From positions 36,787,264 to 36,851,263 of the forward strand of contig OZ020269.1 in assembly GCA_963971225.1 (NCBI GenBank): DNA of 64,000 bases, in the 5' to 3' direction. The notes beneath the pieces were generated by a model. It searched no databases. It was not told the DNA's origin and was given only the letters and a program-made list of their open reading frames with translations. This document shows, in pieces, positions 36,327 to 47,599 of the stretch. Position numbers and translations under genes: made by a program. The stretch comes from Melieria omissa (Eukaryota > Arthropoda > Insecta > Diptera > Ulidiidae). Positions within the stretch are counted from its first letter, which is position 1. Every line of letters starts with the position of its first letter.

Positions 36327-38600
36327 CTATAAGTTACTTAAACTATTCAACAGCAAATCCTTCGGAAGTGACAAATCCAAATCGGTAACATTGTTTAATT
36401 CCGAGAAGGCCCTATATAGAGGTGCATTTCTTGCATAATTCGTCATGGGGACATCTAAATGGAAGGTATCCACCCTCCGCAGACTCCGTTTAGTGACATT
36501 AAATGCTATTCGTGCTAAAAGATCCGGGCAATCAATAGCACCACATACAATGCTGACTACAAAGGAGCATGCAAGAAGTGAACGCCTAGCATGTAGTGAC
36601 TTTAACACTCGGATAACCAATAATTTTTTTATACGTCAAAGCCCAACAAGGTCCCCAGGGACCTTTTATGTAAAATTGCATATAAGATGTGTAATTTCAT
36701 AATGTAGGGTTAAAAATGTGTGTAGATGTGTTTTGAGAGCCAAAAACTTAAGCTTCGTGTATATTTTTTAGTAAACACATGTGTATTTGTTACTACAGAC
36801 AGATAGGCAAAAACGTATACAGTACAAAATAATTGCATTTAGTTGCCTAACTTTGCTTTAGCAGCTCATGCATCCATGCCGCTGCAAGTATGGCATTTTT
36901 TTTTAGAGTAATGGGTTTTTGTATAAATTTATTTTTATTTGTATTCTGTTTTCCATCGTTTTTATATATACTTAGGCAATACCCTCAGCCATTGTCAAAT
37001 TGATAATGGAGTTTGATCATCGTCGTCGGAGGCAGCTTCATCCGCCAGAGGGACATTCAGTTCAACTTCAGCATCATATGTTTCATCGTATGGCAAGAAA
37101 TCTTCGTAATTTGTCTCCTCAGTGAATGAATAAGGTTCTTCATTGTTTTCCAAATATTTGACCAAAGTCTACATTACTGCTGGTTGTTCACTCATGCTCA
37201 GTTGTTGAAAGCGCGTACGGCGGCATATCAATTTGATCCCAATCACCGTACGTATTTTAATTTCAAGGATTTATTTGAAATTGTGCTGCTATCAATATTT
37301 GGCACTAACTATTTATAGTTACTAACAAAAAATAAGAGCAAATTACATGGAACTACCTACAAGGTCCTTGCGGACCTTGTCGGGCATCGACGCCCGAAAT
37401 AACTTCAATGCGATAATTTTGGTGGTAAAATACATGCAATCGTGGCTAAATCTATTTTAACAGCTTCTAAATAATCCATTTATAGAAGTCATTAAGTTTC
37501 CAGCTCATCACTCCGAACGTATTGAAATGCCGGATATTTTAAAACGCCATAGGTCCCTACGGACCTTGTTGGGCATCGGAGAGTTAAGTTAACTAGAAGG
37601 CAACGAGAGCTGTAGGATGGTATGGGATCACTGAAGTTCAGCGAACGCAAAGCGAACCGAATGAATACTTTCTGTATCCGTTCAATTCGGTTTATGGAAG
37701 ATGCGTGATATGGTCTCCATATTAGCGCGGCATATTCCAATCTAGACCTGACAAAGGTTGTGTAAAGTAATTTGATTGTATACGGATCCGAAAAGACAGT
37801 ACTATTCCGACGAACGAAACCCCACATGGCATAAGATTTAGAAACAATAAAACTGATATCATTTGCAAAACCTAGTTTTGTGTCGAAGAAAACACCTAGG
37901 TCTTTAATTTCATTAACCGATTGTAGCACGGAGCCAGAGATGGAATACGATACTTGAAGGGGATCTCTTTTCCTAGTAAAAATTACATGAAACCATTTGC
38001 TAACATTTAAAAAAAGATTATTATTATTGCACCAAGACTGAACATTGTCGAGGTCCGATTGTAAGGCAACAGAGTCCGACAGAGGCAATCTTGCGGATTG
38101 CGGAGAGGCAATCTTCTGTGAATACTGTAAGATTAGATGTAGTCGATCTGCCTTTGACGAAACCATGCTGGAATGGAGAGATTGACACAAAAACTTAACT
38201 TTTCTTTGACAATGCATTCGAAAAGCTTAGAAACTGAGGTCAGTTTCGAAATCGGCCGATAGTTTGAGACATCGTTCTTCTTACCACTCTTGAATATAGG
38301 AGTAATCGACGCTTTCTTCCAATCATCAATGAAAACGCCTGACGATAGAGATTTGTTAAATATTGTTAATAGCGGGTTTATAAGAGAGGAACATTTCTTC
38401 AGTAGTACAGCAGAAAGGCCATCTGCATCCGTTTGAGTCGAGAAACTAAGATTGGCGATGCCCGTTTCAATGTCTTCGGTAGTTAGGATCAAAGAGCCAA
38501 AAGAGATGGGTGAGTCTGAGAAGTGACAGTCAGTCACATCAATTCCCAAATCAGAAACAAAATTCGAGCTGAAGAATTCAGCAAAAATAGAGAGTTCAGA
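36327..38600 (-). pseudogene. CR1-like ORF2 fragment with RT core deleted
   Basis: From 38600 downwards the frame encodes the region before and at the start of RT (SFSTQTDADGLSAVLLKK, ITPIFKSGKKNDVSNYRPIS). The sequence then jumps, about 38130-38070, to the post-catalytic region (LDNVQSWCNNNNLFLNVSK, LLYTTFVRSRLEYAALIW). The GVPQGS and YADD motifs present in the plus-strand copy are missing. The C-terminus (NYARNAPLYRAFSELN) continues beyond the insertion at 36327-36620. Confidence 0.8.
36641..37574. mobile_element. TIR element inserted in the minus-strand CR1 copy
   Basis: The inverted ends are GCCCAACAAGGTCC followed by AGGGACCT; each end is itself nearly palindromic. An additional partial copy (AAGGTCCTTGCGGACCTTGTCGGGC interrupted) lies near 37360-37387. 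On the minus strand, 37168-36995, an open stretch is strongly acidic (EETNYEDFLPYDET, then ASDDDDQ). This could be the acidic head of a transposase, possibly piggyBac-like, but the flanks show no TTAA and I found only a doubtful 3-bp duplication. Confidence 0.6.
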
Positions 38601-38730
38601 GTTTCTTCCGAACGGTCGTGTCTCTACTTAGCTCTGCGACGTTCTTAATTTTTTCTTTTGTGCGAGAGTGAATCGACTCCTAGTTTCATCGCGATCGTTT
38701 CACCTGACATTTATCACTAATCTTCTTGAA

Positions 38731-40161
38731 ATGCCGTGTGGCTGCGGTCAAAAGGTTGATCGAAGTCAACCTAAGTTGCAATGTGCTAATTGCAATGACT
38801 TCTTCCATCTCGACTGCGTTAACATTTTGCCTGCGGATTTGGAATTTTTGCAAAATTCAAACATGCCTTATCATTGCAAAGCTTGCGCGGCGGTCCGTCG
38901 GAACTCTATCCGTTCCCCTCCGCCTCCGCCTCCGCCAGCCGAGAGAACATCTACTAGTGCCAACTCTACTTCGATCTCCGAAAACAGTACTCAAATACCA
39001 CTTCAAGTACAGTGCAAAAAATCAAGTGTTTTTGTGTCTCAGCAGCAGAATCCCCAGCTCTCTCAAGGTCATAAATCTAGTCCTACGTTGACACAACAAC
39101 GCGCCAAGCCCGCTCTTCCTGTGCAACAAAAGTGTGCTAAGGAGACGGTATCGCTCCAGGCAGTTTTCAACGAGGTCGTTGCCCTTAGAGCTGAGAATTC
39201 TCGTGCGCTCACTCTAATCGCCTCTCTTCAAAATGACAACAAACTCTTAGCCCAAAAACTCGAAGGCCTGCAAGCTGATTTTCAATCTGTGCATCGCAAT
39301 CTATCGGATCAGGATCCAACCTCCGCCATCCAGCACCTTTCTAGTGATCTTAAAAACCTTCAAAGCAACTTAAGTGACTTTGTAATCAATTATGAAAACT
39401 CTGCCAACATCAAGCATAATCCAGCAGCGTCGGGCTCCAACAATCTCTTACTGCCCGCCGCTTGTGCTGCTAACTCTTCGACGGCTGGCGCGTTGTCGGC
39501 AGCCCACATCTCCTATGCTGCTGTTGCTGCGAATCGTACGCTCTCCGGGGTGGATGTTGTTGCTGCGAAATCTCTCACTCCGTCTGCTGTTGTTGCTGCG
39601 AAATCTCACACTCCGTCTGCTGTTGCTGTCTCTCTTGCTGCTTCTGCTGCCTCTCCAACTTGTGCTAATACAGCTCCGATTGTTGACGTCGGCATATTTT
39701 CTCGGGCCGCTGACAATCCGCAAGATCTTGAGCCGTCTGGTATGCTTCGTTCTTCCTCATCTCCGCTGCCTCAGGCCCCTCGCAGCTCTGACTGGATCAA
39801 TGTGAAGAGGAATAAGAAGAGATATCAACCACTTGTTGATGGATCTAACGCTAGCTCTGAGCTCGACGTCGCTGTTCGATTTAAGTGGTTACATATATCA
39901 TCATTTGCTCCGTCTGTTACGGCTGAAGACATTATTGCCTATGTTGCTAGCCACGCTGGCATTGAAAAAAAACTTCTTTCCTGTTACATACTGGTTAAGA
40001 AGGATGTGCAATCTGAATCCCTAAAAAAAGTTAACTTTAAATTGGGTGTCGCCGATTCTGCCTATGGGAAATTGCTGGTGCCCGATCTGTGGCCATCCAA
40101 TGTCAATGTACGACCGTTTCAGTTTTTTCCGCGTGTCGACGCCCAACAGCCAGCGCCGTAA
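38731..40161 (+). CDS. CR1-like ORF1 protein with PHD finger
   Basis: The ATG at 38731 gives 476 codons; the open frame extends upstream only without an ATG. Residues 3-52 form a C4HC3 PHD-type finger (CGCG, CANC, HLDC, HCKAC), probably for RNP or chromatin contact. A proline run follows, then a glutamine/serine-rich region, a coiled-coil-like part (residues about 150-230), and a low-complexity alanine/valine/serine segment with repeated KSLTPSAVVA and KSHTPSAVAV units. The C-terminus (FKWLHISSFAPSVTAEDIIAYV) matches the ORF1 tail that precedes ORF2 in such elements. The frame is intact, in contrast to ORF2. Confidence 0.8.
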   Translation: MPCGCGQKVDRSQPKLQCANCNDFFHLDCVNILPADLEFLQNSNMPYHCKACAAVRRNSIRSPPPPPPPAERTSTSANSTSISENSTQIPLQVQCKKSSVFVSQQQNPQLSQGHKSSPTLTQQRAKPALPVQQKCAKETVSLQAVFNEVVALRAENSRALTLIASLQNDNKLLAQKLEGLQADFQSVHRNLSDQDPTSAIQHLSSDLKNLQSNLSDFVINYENSANIKHNPAASGSNNLLLPAACAANSSTAGALSAAHISYAAVAANRTLSGVDVVAAKSLTPSAVVAAKSHTPSAVAVSLAASAASPTCANTAPIVDVGIFSRAADNPQDLEPSGMLRSSSSPLPQAPRSSDWINVKRNKKRYQPLVDGSNASSELDVAVRFKWLHISSFAPSVTAEDIIAYVASHAGIEKKLLSCYILVKKDVQSESLKKVNFKLGVADSAYGKLLVPDLWPSNVNVRPFQFFPRVDAQQPAP

Positions 40162-42894
40162 CTAATGTTCTCAAATCTCATGATTCCAGTAAGCATCTTC
40201 GGATATACTTTCAAAACGCCTCAGGACTTAGAACTAAATCGCAGTCAGTTCGTGCAATTAGCTCGCAATTAGATTATGATATTTTTGTTATCATTGAGAC
40301 ATGGTTAAACGATAATTACTTTGACCATGAATTTTTCGATTCTAATCTTTTCAATGTGTTTCGTAAAGATAGAGATTCAGATAAAACTGGCTGTGCAAGA
40401 GAGGGCGGGGTCCTAATTGCTGTTCAATGCAGACTTCGTGCGTCACTCGTTGAATTTGATAATTCTGACTCTCTGCTTGACCAACTCTGTGTGCGAGTTG
40501 TAGGATCATTAGGGACGCTGTTTATTTGTGCCTCCTATATCCCTCCTAACAGTACCGAAAGTCTGTATAAAGCACATGTGGACAATATTGTTGCAATTTC
40601 CTTAAACTATCTTGGAGAAAATCACCTCTGCGTTTTAGGAGACTTTAATTTTAGCAATCTCAATTGGGCTCATGTCGATACTTTCCGTGGCTTAATTCCT
40701 AATAACGTCAAAAGTAATATGGAAGTATACTTGGTTGACAGTTTTTTAGCCTAGATTTATTGCAGATTAATTGTTTTCTAAACAAACTCCATAGGATTTT
40801 AGACCTGATTTTCATTAGTAAAGACGTCAACTTTAATTTAACTGAATGTCTTTTCCCTCTATCCTCGCCGACTTTACATCATGTTCCTCTTGTACTTGAA
40901 CTCGAATTCTACGAATTCAGGCGTGTCAGTAGTGAGAATCAAAATTTAGCCTTTAATTACAACTTAGGTAATTTTTCAAACCTGAATACTTTTTTCTCTA
41001 CCTTGAATTGGGACTCTTTGCTTGATAGCACTGATGTTGCCAATTGCTTTGAAAGTTTCAAATCGAAAGTTGTTGAAGCTTGCTTACGCTATATCCCAAT
41101 TGCTCAGAAGCGAAGGTATAAATTGCCTTGGCATACTCACAAACTTAAAAAGTTAAAGAATTTAAGGAACAAATTCTATCGCAAATTCAAAAAAACTGGC
41201 GATTTGTCCATTTTTAATAAATATAAAAAATACTCTAAAGAATACAATTGCCTTGACAGGTTTCTATACTCTAATCACATTTTAAGCTTTGAAGCCAATA
41301 TCAAAACCAATCCTAAGGCCTTTTGGCGCTTCATCAACTCAAAGAAAATCTGCTCGGGCATACCATCTTCCCTGATTTACAAGAATAAATCCGCAAATTC
41401 AGCCTCCAAGGCCGCAAACCTGTTTGCAGAATTTTTCAAGTCAAATTTCATCCCGTCTATTGCCTCTGATACAACCCGTTTCCAACGTCCGGAATCGTCG
41501 CTGAATTTTGGCTTTCTTACACTGTCCGTTGAAGATATAACCAAAGGCATATCGCGCCTTAGTCTTTCAACCGAGACTGATGTCGATGGATTGTCCGCAA
41601 TCTTGTTTAAAAAATGTGCGTCTCTTGCTTATCCACTAACTGTGATTTTTAATAAATCTCTTGAATCCGGTATCTTCATAGACGCTTGGAAACTTGCCTT
41701 TATTACCCCCATCTTTAAGAGTGGACACAAAAATGATGTGGGTTATTATAGGCCAATCTCCAAACTCTCCACAGTCTCCAAGCTTTTCGAGTGTATAATC
41801 AAAGACAAGGTGTTCTTCGCAGTGATAAGTTTAATTTGCCCGAACCAACATGGCTTCATGCCTGGTCGGTCCACCGTCTCAAATCTTGCTGTCTTCAGTA
41901 AGCATTGCTTTTCCGCGTTTCATAACGGACTCCAGGTAGACACAGTCTACACTGACTTCTCCAAAGCTTTTGATAGGGTTTCTCACCCAATCCTAATTCA
42001 TAAGTTAGCGTCATTTGGCTTTCACTCCGTTTTTCTTGATTGGCTCAAATCTTAAGTAATCGCCAGTGCGTGGTAGTAGTAGATAATGCACATTCGGCGC
42101 CTTTCATCGCGTCATCAGGTGTTCCGCAAGGTAGCATTCTTGGACCTCTGCTTTTTATCTTGTTCATCAATGACATTAGTCACTGTTTCTCGTCTGCAAA
42201 TTTTCTGCTTTACGCAGACGATCTAAAAATTTACTCAGCCATTAGTGGTCCGTCCGATTCTTTGCTGCTCCAAGCCGATCTTGATAATGTACACTCTTGG
42301 TGTAGTCGTAATTGTCTATCCTTAAATATTAATAAATGTTTCCATGTCACTTTTTCCAAGTGTAAATCCGTCTTACATAACACATATAACATATCCAATT
42401 CTTCTTTAAAATCTGTTTCTGAAATCAAGGACTTGGGAGTTATTTTTGATCACAAGTTTTCCTTCTCGAGTCATGTCAATGCTACCATCTCAAAATCCTA
42501 TGCTATGTTAGCTTTTGTTAAACGTAATTCCTCTGAGTTCACTGATCCGTATACCTTAAAGTTACTATACACCTCCTTCGTCCGATCTAAATTAGAATAT
42601 GCCTCTTTCATCTGGCGACCCTACCATGAGTGTTATACCAATCGCATTGAACGTGCTCAGAAATCCTTCCTTCGCTTTGCTCTTCGGTCCCTCAGATTCC
42701 ATGAACCCATTCCCTCCTACACCTCTCGTTGTAAACTCCTTAATTTGAACTCCTTTTACAATAGGAGAATCATTCTATCCCTATCTTTCGTCTTCGATTT
42801 CCTGTTCTGTCCTGTTCTGCTTGAAAGAATCTTCTTCAATATTCCTCTTAGAGTGCTTCGTCATTATACCCCTTTTTATGTTAATTTTTGCTAA
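40100..42894 (+). pseudogene. CR1-like ORF2 (endonuclease-RT), two frameshifts
   Basis: ORF2 overlaps the end of ORF1 in another frame, with no obvious ATG, so reinitiation or frameshifting is plausible. Endonuclease: IYFQNASGLRTKS, IIETWLND, GGVLIAV, LGDFNFSNLNW. The frame breaks at a T6 run near 40744-40749 and resumes at 40760. RT: ITPIFKSGHKNDVGYYRPIS, QHGFMPGRST, TDFSKAFDRVSH; a second break at about 42053 (before the LSNRQC segment); then SSGVPQGSILGPLLF, the catalytic LLYADDLKIYS, and DLGVIFD. The C-terminus runs to the stop at 42894 with no RNase H. Confidence 0.88.
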
Positions 42895-43296
42895 AACTAA
42901 CTATGTGTTGAACGCCCCCTTGGCCAGAGCTCTATCTGAATTTAATAGTTTTTTTAAAGTAATAGATATCGACTTCTCTTGCTCAAAACCTGTTTTTTTG
43001 AATTCGCTTAACCATGCGCTCAGATAATATCATCGCTTACTTTTATTTACAATTTGCTGTTCTTTGTTTATTAGTTTTAAGTTTTAAATTAAGCTTGTTA
43101 TTCATCAATTTTTAGCCTGTAAGTTTTGAGATGGTTATACATTCACTTAGTCTGTAAGAACATTTTTGTTCGTTGACTGAATTTAATAAAGAATAAAGAA
43201 AGAATAAAGAAAGAATAAAGAAAAATATTTGCGGCATCTTCCATAGTTTTTGCGGGTTTCATCTTAAATCTGCCTTCCCTTACTCATGCATACATA

Positions 43297-44942
43297 CAGT
43301 GACGGACAATAGTATTGACACAGGAACGATTGTTCAATAAAACAGCAAATTTCAGATAAACAAAACATAAAATTCATTAATTTTAAATGTCAACTTATGC
43401 ATTTTCATTGCAGGGCATAACTAATTCACATACTACTTCTTATATATTTAGAAAAAATAAGCAAAAATGTATTTCATAGTCGATTTTAACATGGACAAAA
43501 GTATTGGCACACTTACTTATAAACTAAAGAAACATTATGTTCTGGCATAATTAATACTTTGTAGCATAACCCATTCTCTTCAATACTTCGTTAGGTCTTG
43601 TAGGCATTGATTTTTACAATTTTTGGTAATGTCTGCTCCTATATTTTGCCATTCTAGTGAAAGGATATTCATTAGTTGGCTTTTATTAGTTATATTGTGC
43701 CTTCGAGCCCGTCTTTCCAATTCATCCCAAAGGTGTTCGATGGGATTTAGATCGGGTGATTGTGGCGGATGTGGTAGAATATGTGTAACATTGTATATAA
43801 GCCACTTACGGACGTCGGAAACTGTGTTCTTAGGGTCATTATCATGTTGAAAATAAAATATTGTCTTTAAATTCAATTTTTCAATGATTTATTTTTAATT
43901 TTCTTTAAGTATATTTAGGTATACGGTTTTGTCCATTATTTCGTCTACAAATACCAACTCTCCCACGCCCAATGCAACCATACAACCCCGCACCATAACT
44001 CCTACGCCACCCTGTTTCAATGAAGTCGCTGTATCATTTTTGTCGTATTCTGTGTTCGGTCTTCTCCGTACTAATATTTTGCCGTCAGATCGGAAAATGT
44101 TAAATTTACTACCATCTGATAGTAAAGTATTGTTCCAAAAGTCTTCAGATTTAGTTTTGTATTGCTGGGCATACTCTTTCCGCCTTTTTCGATTGATAAG
44201 GCTGATGAAAGGTTTTCGCCTTGCTACCCTGGCTTTATACCCAGCACGGTACAGTACTTTACGTTCAGTTTTCGGGTGAACTTCCTTGTCGAATTCTTCC
44301 TTTGCCACCACTGCGATTTAGGTGGACGAAATTTTTGGGTTTTTCTTAATTTTTCTCAGAATTTGAGCGTCTTCTCTAGCATTTAGCTTATGCGGTCGGC
44401 CGCTGCGTTGTCTACTTGCGAACTTCGTTGTGGCACCAAACTGCTTATCAATGTATCGAATGGTAAATCGGCTTCTTCCCATAATTTCCATTATTTCAGT
44501 TTACGATTTACTGTGCTTATGCAAATAAATAATGATTTTTCGCTCTGCTTCAGTTGTTTCTTTTTGTTTTCGGGCATATTTAAGTTTTTATAAAATTTTT
44601 GCCACAAGCAGCCCACTTTCAAATGTAAAAAATGTGACAATAACAAGTAACGGTATATACCAAATGACAGCTGGACATATTATTACTAGTTGGAAAAAAT
44701 TTAGAAATATTTATTGCATTGAAGTGTGCTGTGCCAATACTTTTGTCCATGTCAAAACCGACTATAAAATACATTTTTCTTTATTTTTTCTAAATATAAG
44801 AAGTAGTATGTAAATTATTTATGCCCTGCAATGAAAATGCATAAGTTGACATTTAAAATTAATGAATTTTATGATTTGTTTATCTGAAATTTGCTGTTTT
44901 ATTGAACAATCGTTGCGGTGTCAATACTATTGTCCGTCACTG
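43297..44942 (-). mobile_element. Tc1-like transposon with long TIRs
   Basis: The inverted repeats of about 220 bp begin CAGTGACGGACAATAGTATT on both ends and include an inner GACAAAAGTATTGGCACA motif. They are flanked by TA (43295-43296, 44943-44944). Long TIRs with inner binding-site copies are known in Tc1 relatives such as Minos. Total 1646 bp; the transposase is on the minus strand. Confidence 0.92.
43580..44577 (-). pseudogene. Tc1-like DD34E transposase, frameshifted
   Basis: The N-terminal start is at 44577 (MPENKKKQLKQSEK) and breaks after 28 codons. An overlapping frame carries the helix-turn-helix part with an SGRP motif (to about 44320). The frame at 44311-43895 has the first catalytic Asp in LLSDGSKFNIF and GGVGVMVRGCM. 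After another shift, the frame at 43876-43580 has the second Asp in FQHDNDPK and the Glu in DLNPIEHLWDEL, separated by 34 residues. All three catalytic residues survive but at least three shifts or stops inactivate it. Confidence 0.88.
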
Positions 44943-44944
44943 TA

Positions 44945-45053
44945 AGTACTTCTGCATGATTGACCAAAGGGAAAACTGCTACTAGAACGTAATTACGTAA
45001 ATACATACACTTTTTTTTTTTTTTAACGTACATCACGTACATTTTATGTACAT
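44945..45053. other. Short spacer with T run
   Basis: Between the Tc1-like element and the hAT element; includes ACGTACATCACGTACATTTT. No gene. Confidence 0.4.
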
Positions 45054-45433
45054 CAGTGTTGCCACACATGGGCTTTTCTCACCACAAATGGTAGGTTTTT
45101 TTTTCTTTCGGTAGTTTGGTAGGCTAGATCCATCCAGAACCATTTTGGTAGGTTTGAAAGGTAGAAAATATGTTGCTCTCATACTTAACCAACAAATTTT
45201 TCTTTTGCAAGAATGCATTCACATCTTAACCCTTTTGCTTACACCAGGGACTGGCCAGACCCTTTTCCTTTACATATGTATATTACGAACGTGATAACTT
45301 ACAGTGGTGTAAACACTTACAGTGGAGTGATCTTGTCTGCAGAAGCACGAAAATTGTTTAACAATGATATTGAAATTGATTTAAAAAACCAATACAATCA
45401 CAAACCCGTTTCAAACATATTCATTGGAATCAA

Positions 45434-45694
45434 CCCTGCCGGCAACTCAGTTACCTTTTAACGCACTATAATCTAACTAATTCTCAACTAGTTTTGGTTG
45501 ATAGTTGGATTGTTTTCAATAGAGGCAACTGACCATTTTAACATTGCGATGGGGTAGGCAGTAGTCAATTGTCCGACTCTGCATGACTTTTTATCTAATT
45601 TATGGTTAGCTATAAACTAATTACATTTCAATTAGCTACAAGTTGACTTTATTTAAATCAGCTATAACTCAACTATCAGTTAATACGTTGCAGT
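45434..45694. mobile_element. Small MITE related to the insertion in LTR copy 2
   Basis: Starts CCCTGCCGGCAACTCAGTTA and ends GTTGCAG, with many AACTAATT/AACTAGTT repeats in between and TCAA on both sides. The insertion at 48321-49475 has the same design (CCCTGCAGGAAA ends, AACTAATTT repeats and an AAGTCATGCAGAG block). Confidence 0.5.
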
Positions 45695-45965
45695 CAAATC
45701 TTTGTCCATAAAAATAAATGTTTTTATGATTGTTTTTTAAATTGTAAATTTTTTTTTTTTTTTTTCATTTATAAAATATGTATAAGGTATTTCGATAATC
45801 AAACAATTATTAAATTATCATACACAAAAGAAAACTTAACCTTTAAATCAATAACATATAGAAAATTAAATCTTCTCAATAAAATAAATCAAATAAAACA
45901 CTTTCTTGCTTTGTACTTCCATACTAATAACTACAATGTACAATTACCAATAAGATTAAGATTAA

Positions 45966-46707
45966 GGGGAGGTTCTCCTCTTTTTTTTCAAAAAATCAAA
46001 TTTTTTTTTTTTGATGAAATGAAAGGTATGAATGTCGAGAATATGTGTGCAAAAGGATTTTTCGATCCGCAGCATATTTATCGCATAGGAGCGTCTCTGA
46101 TGCGTCGAACTTTCGCGCGCGGAGGAACGCTCTGGTGCTATTTTACGACTTTAAACGCGTTTATCTCAAAACCATTTTTTTCATCCTAACGTCAAGCGTA
46201 ACTCATGATCTACTTATCCGAGTTACTTCATCTATAGCATTTCTTAAAGGGTATGATTTTTTATATGACTTATACCTAAAACAAATATAAACAAATGTGT
46301 AATAATAGTCTTTTAACAAAAGAAAAGTCGAAAAAAAGATGGTAAAAATTGAACTTTTTCTATGATTATGCATAAATTAGATGATTTTTTATAAAAATTA
46401 TTCAAAAATAAGTATAAGTCATAGGGAATTTAATATTCTTTACTATAAAAAAAAATTTTTTGATTTCAGTTCACTACAAGTGGCTACAGCCTTGACGTTT
46501 CCGAACAATGTCTCGCTTGCAGAGGTTGACAAGACCCGCCATTTTTGGGCCGCCATATTGGATTTTGTAAAAAAAAATTTTTTTCTTGTATTTTAGAAAG
46601 ATGGCTGAATAAATCATCAAAACCGTCTATTCGTGAGTCGTTTCATTATCCGACAGTAAATGAAAGAAATTCGCTTTATTTTCGGCCGAAAAGAGGAGAA
46701 CCTCCCC
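45966..46707. mobile_element. TTAA-flanked MITE (family T, copy 2)
   Basis: A 742-bp element with inverted ends GGGGAGGTTCTCCTC, between TTAA at 45962-45965 and 46708-46711. The interior is homologous to the MITE at 10540 (AAGGATTTTTCGATC, AACGCGTTTATCTC, CACTACAAGTGGCT, GGCCGCCAT). The open frames across it are not genes; one accidentally runs into the Tc1 fragment next door. Confidence 0.87.
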
Positions 46708-46711
46708 TTAA

Positions 46712-47454
46712 ATATAAATGCATGTCTTACGTTTTATGGAGGTGGCGCTATTTATTTGATCAAGAAAACGATGGATCGATGTGTATGTGTACGAATCTTG
46801 CAGGAAATCGTGCTACCGTATGTCCGTCAAAAAACGCCAATGCTTTGGGTCTTCCAACAGGATTATAACCTAAAGCATACAAGAAAGGTCGCACGAAAGG
46901 GGCTTCGCAAGAGCAGGATTAGGGTTATGGAATGGCTCGCACAATCACCAGACTTCAATATAATTAAAAATTTGTGGTGTGACGTGAAGAGAGCAGTTGC
47001 TCACAATAATCTTTTAAATAATAATCAACTTTGAGAAGCAGTAGACCACGCCCCTAAAGAAAGATATGAAAATTTGGTTATTTCAATGCATCGGCTCTGT
47101 GCTGCAGTAATAGCCAAACAACAGTCACGCAACTAAATATTAATTTGAAGAAACATTACGTTATTACTATTTAACCACAAAATCTTTTAAAATGAAACAC
47201 AATTGTTGCTTCATTTTTATGAAAGTAAAGCGAACTACTATTTTTTTGACCGTCCATATTTTGGAGCTTTTGACGCATTTAATTTAAATCAAACCAAACT
47301 GAGTTTAATTCTTAAGTTTTCTTTTATGATTGCATTGTTAACACAAATAACTTGTTAAAAAAAATACAAAGTTAATATTTGTAAAAAAAGCAGATTATTT
47401 TTTCTTAATTTTCTTTTCCTTGTATGTGTACTACTATTATTTTGACCGCAGCTG
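46712..47454 (+). mobile_element. Tc1-like transposon, 3' part only
   Basis: The right end is intact: a terminal repeat that reads CAGCTGCGGTCAAAATAATA inward, next to TA at 47455-47456, with a second GGTCAAAAAAATAGTAG-like copy near 47240-47260. The left part is missing; the segment starts directly after the TTAA of the MITE at 45966. Confidence 0.75.
46725..47034 (+). pseudogene. Tc1-like transposase C-terminal fragment
   Basis: The frame reads YGGGAIYLIKKTMD, LPYVRQKTPMLWVFQQD with the second catalytic Asp, then VMEWLAQSPDFNIIKNLW. In the family this last block is NPIENLW, so the catalytic Glu is replaced by Lys here. The first Asp and the DNA-binding part are absent. The open frame continues upstream into the neighbouring MITE by chance. 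Confidence 0.8.
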
Positions 47455-47599
47455 TATTTATATTATATATAGTACAATATGTTATGTTTTTACTAAACTC
47501 GAAGTTTAAATGCTAAAAAAATATGTTGGTAGGTTTTAATTGCCCATAGCTCGTTTTGGTAGGGAAAAAATTGGTTAGTGGCAGCCCTGACGTATATGG

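Larger units (their letters stand above)
36255..38608 (-). mobile_element. CR1-like non-LTR element, minus strand, internally deleted
   Basis: Read on the minus strand, it starts inside ORF2 (SIFAEFFSSNF) near 38608 and ends with a TCAGTAAGGACATTTG motif and a TAAA-repeat tail at about 36255. The related plus-strand copy ends with a comparable GTAAGAACATTTTTG motif. An insertion at 36641-37574 splits it. Its neighbour at 38610 is a related element in the opposite direction. Confidence 0.8.
38610..43225 (+). mobile_element. CR1-like non-LTR retrotransposon, nearly full length
   Basis: It has a short 5' leader from about 38610, ORF1 with a PHD-type finger, an overlapping ORF2 (endonuclease and RT, no RNase H), and a 3' end with a GTAAGAACATTTTTGTTCG motif and an AATAAAG tandem tail to about 43225. 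A PHD finger in ORF1 is known from CR1-group elements. ORF2 carries two frameshifts, so the copy is inactive. Confidence 0.85.
45054..47589. mobile_element. Old hAT element containing three other elements
   Basis: The inverted ends are CAGTGTTGCCAC (left) and CAGGGCTGCCAC (inward from right), with several GGTAGG motifs inside both ends. The flanking 8 bp are ATGTACAT (45046-45053) and ACGTATAT (47590-47597), matching at six of eight positions, both differences being C/T. It contains the elements at 45434, 45966 and 46712. No transposase of its own is recognisable. Confidence 0.65.

Noticed and set aside
38608..38615. Twin-priming inversion of one CR1 insertion
   Set aside because: The minus copy has its own 3' tail, its own internal deletion and clearly different protein sequence, so it is an independent older insertion.
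39392..39805. Leucine-rich 137-codon frame inside CR1 ORF1
   Set aside because: It is the alternate frame of the GCTGTTGTTGCT-type repeats in ORF1; the PHD-containing frame is the supported one.
45001..45025. CRISPR or bacterial regulatory features
   Set aside because: No spaced direct repeats of CRISPR type were seen anywhere, and all evidence points to a eukaryotic genome.
46545..46868. 107-codon frame
   Set aside because: It overlaps the TTAA MITE and the Tc1 fragment in the wrong phase; the supported transposase reading is the other frame.
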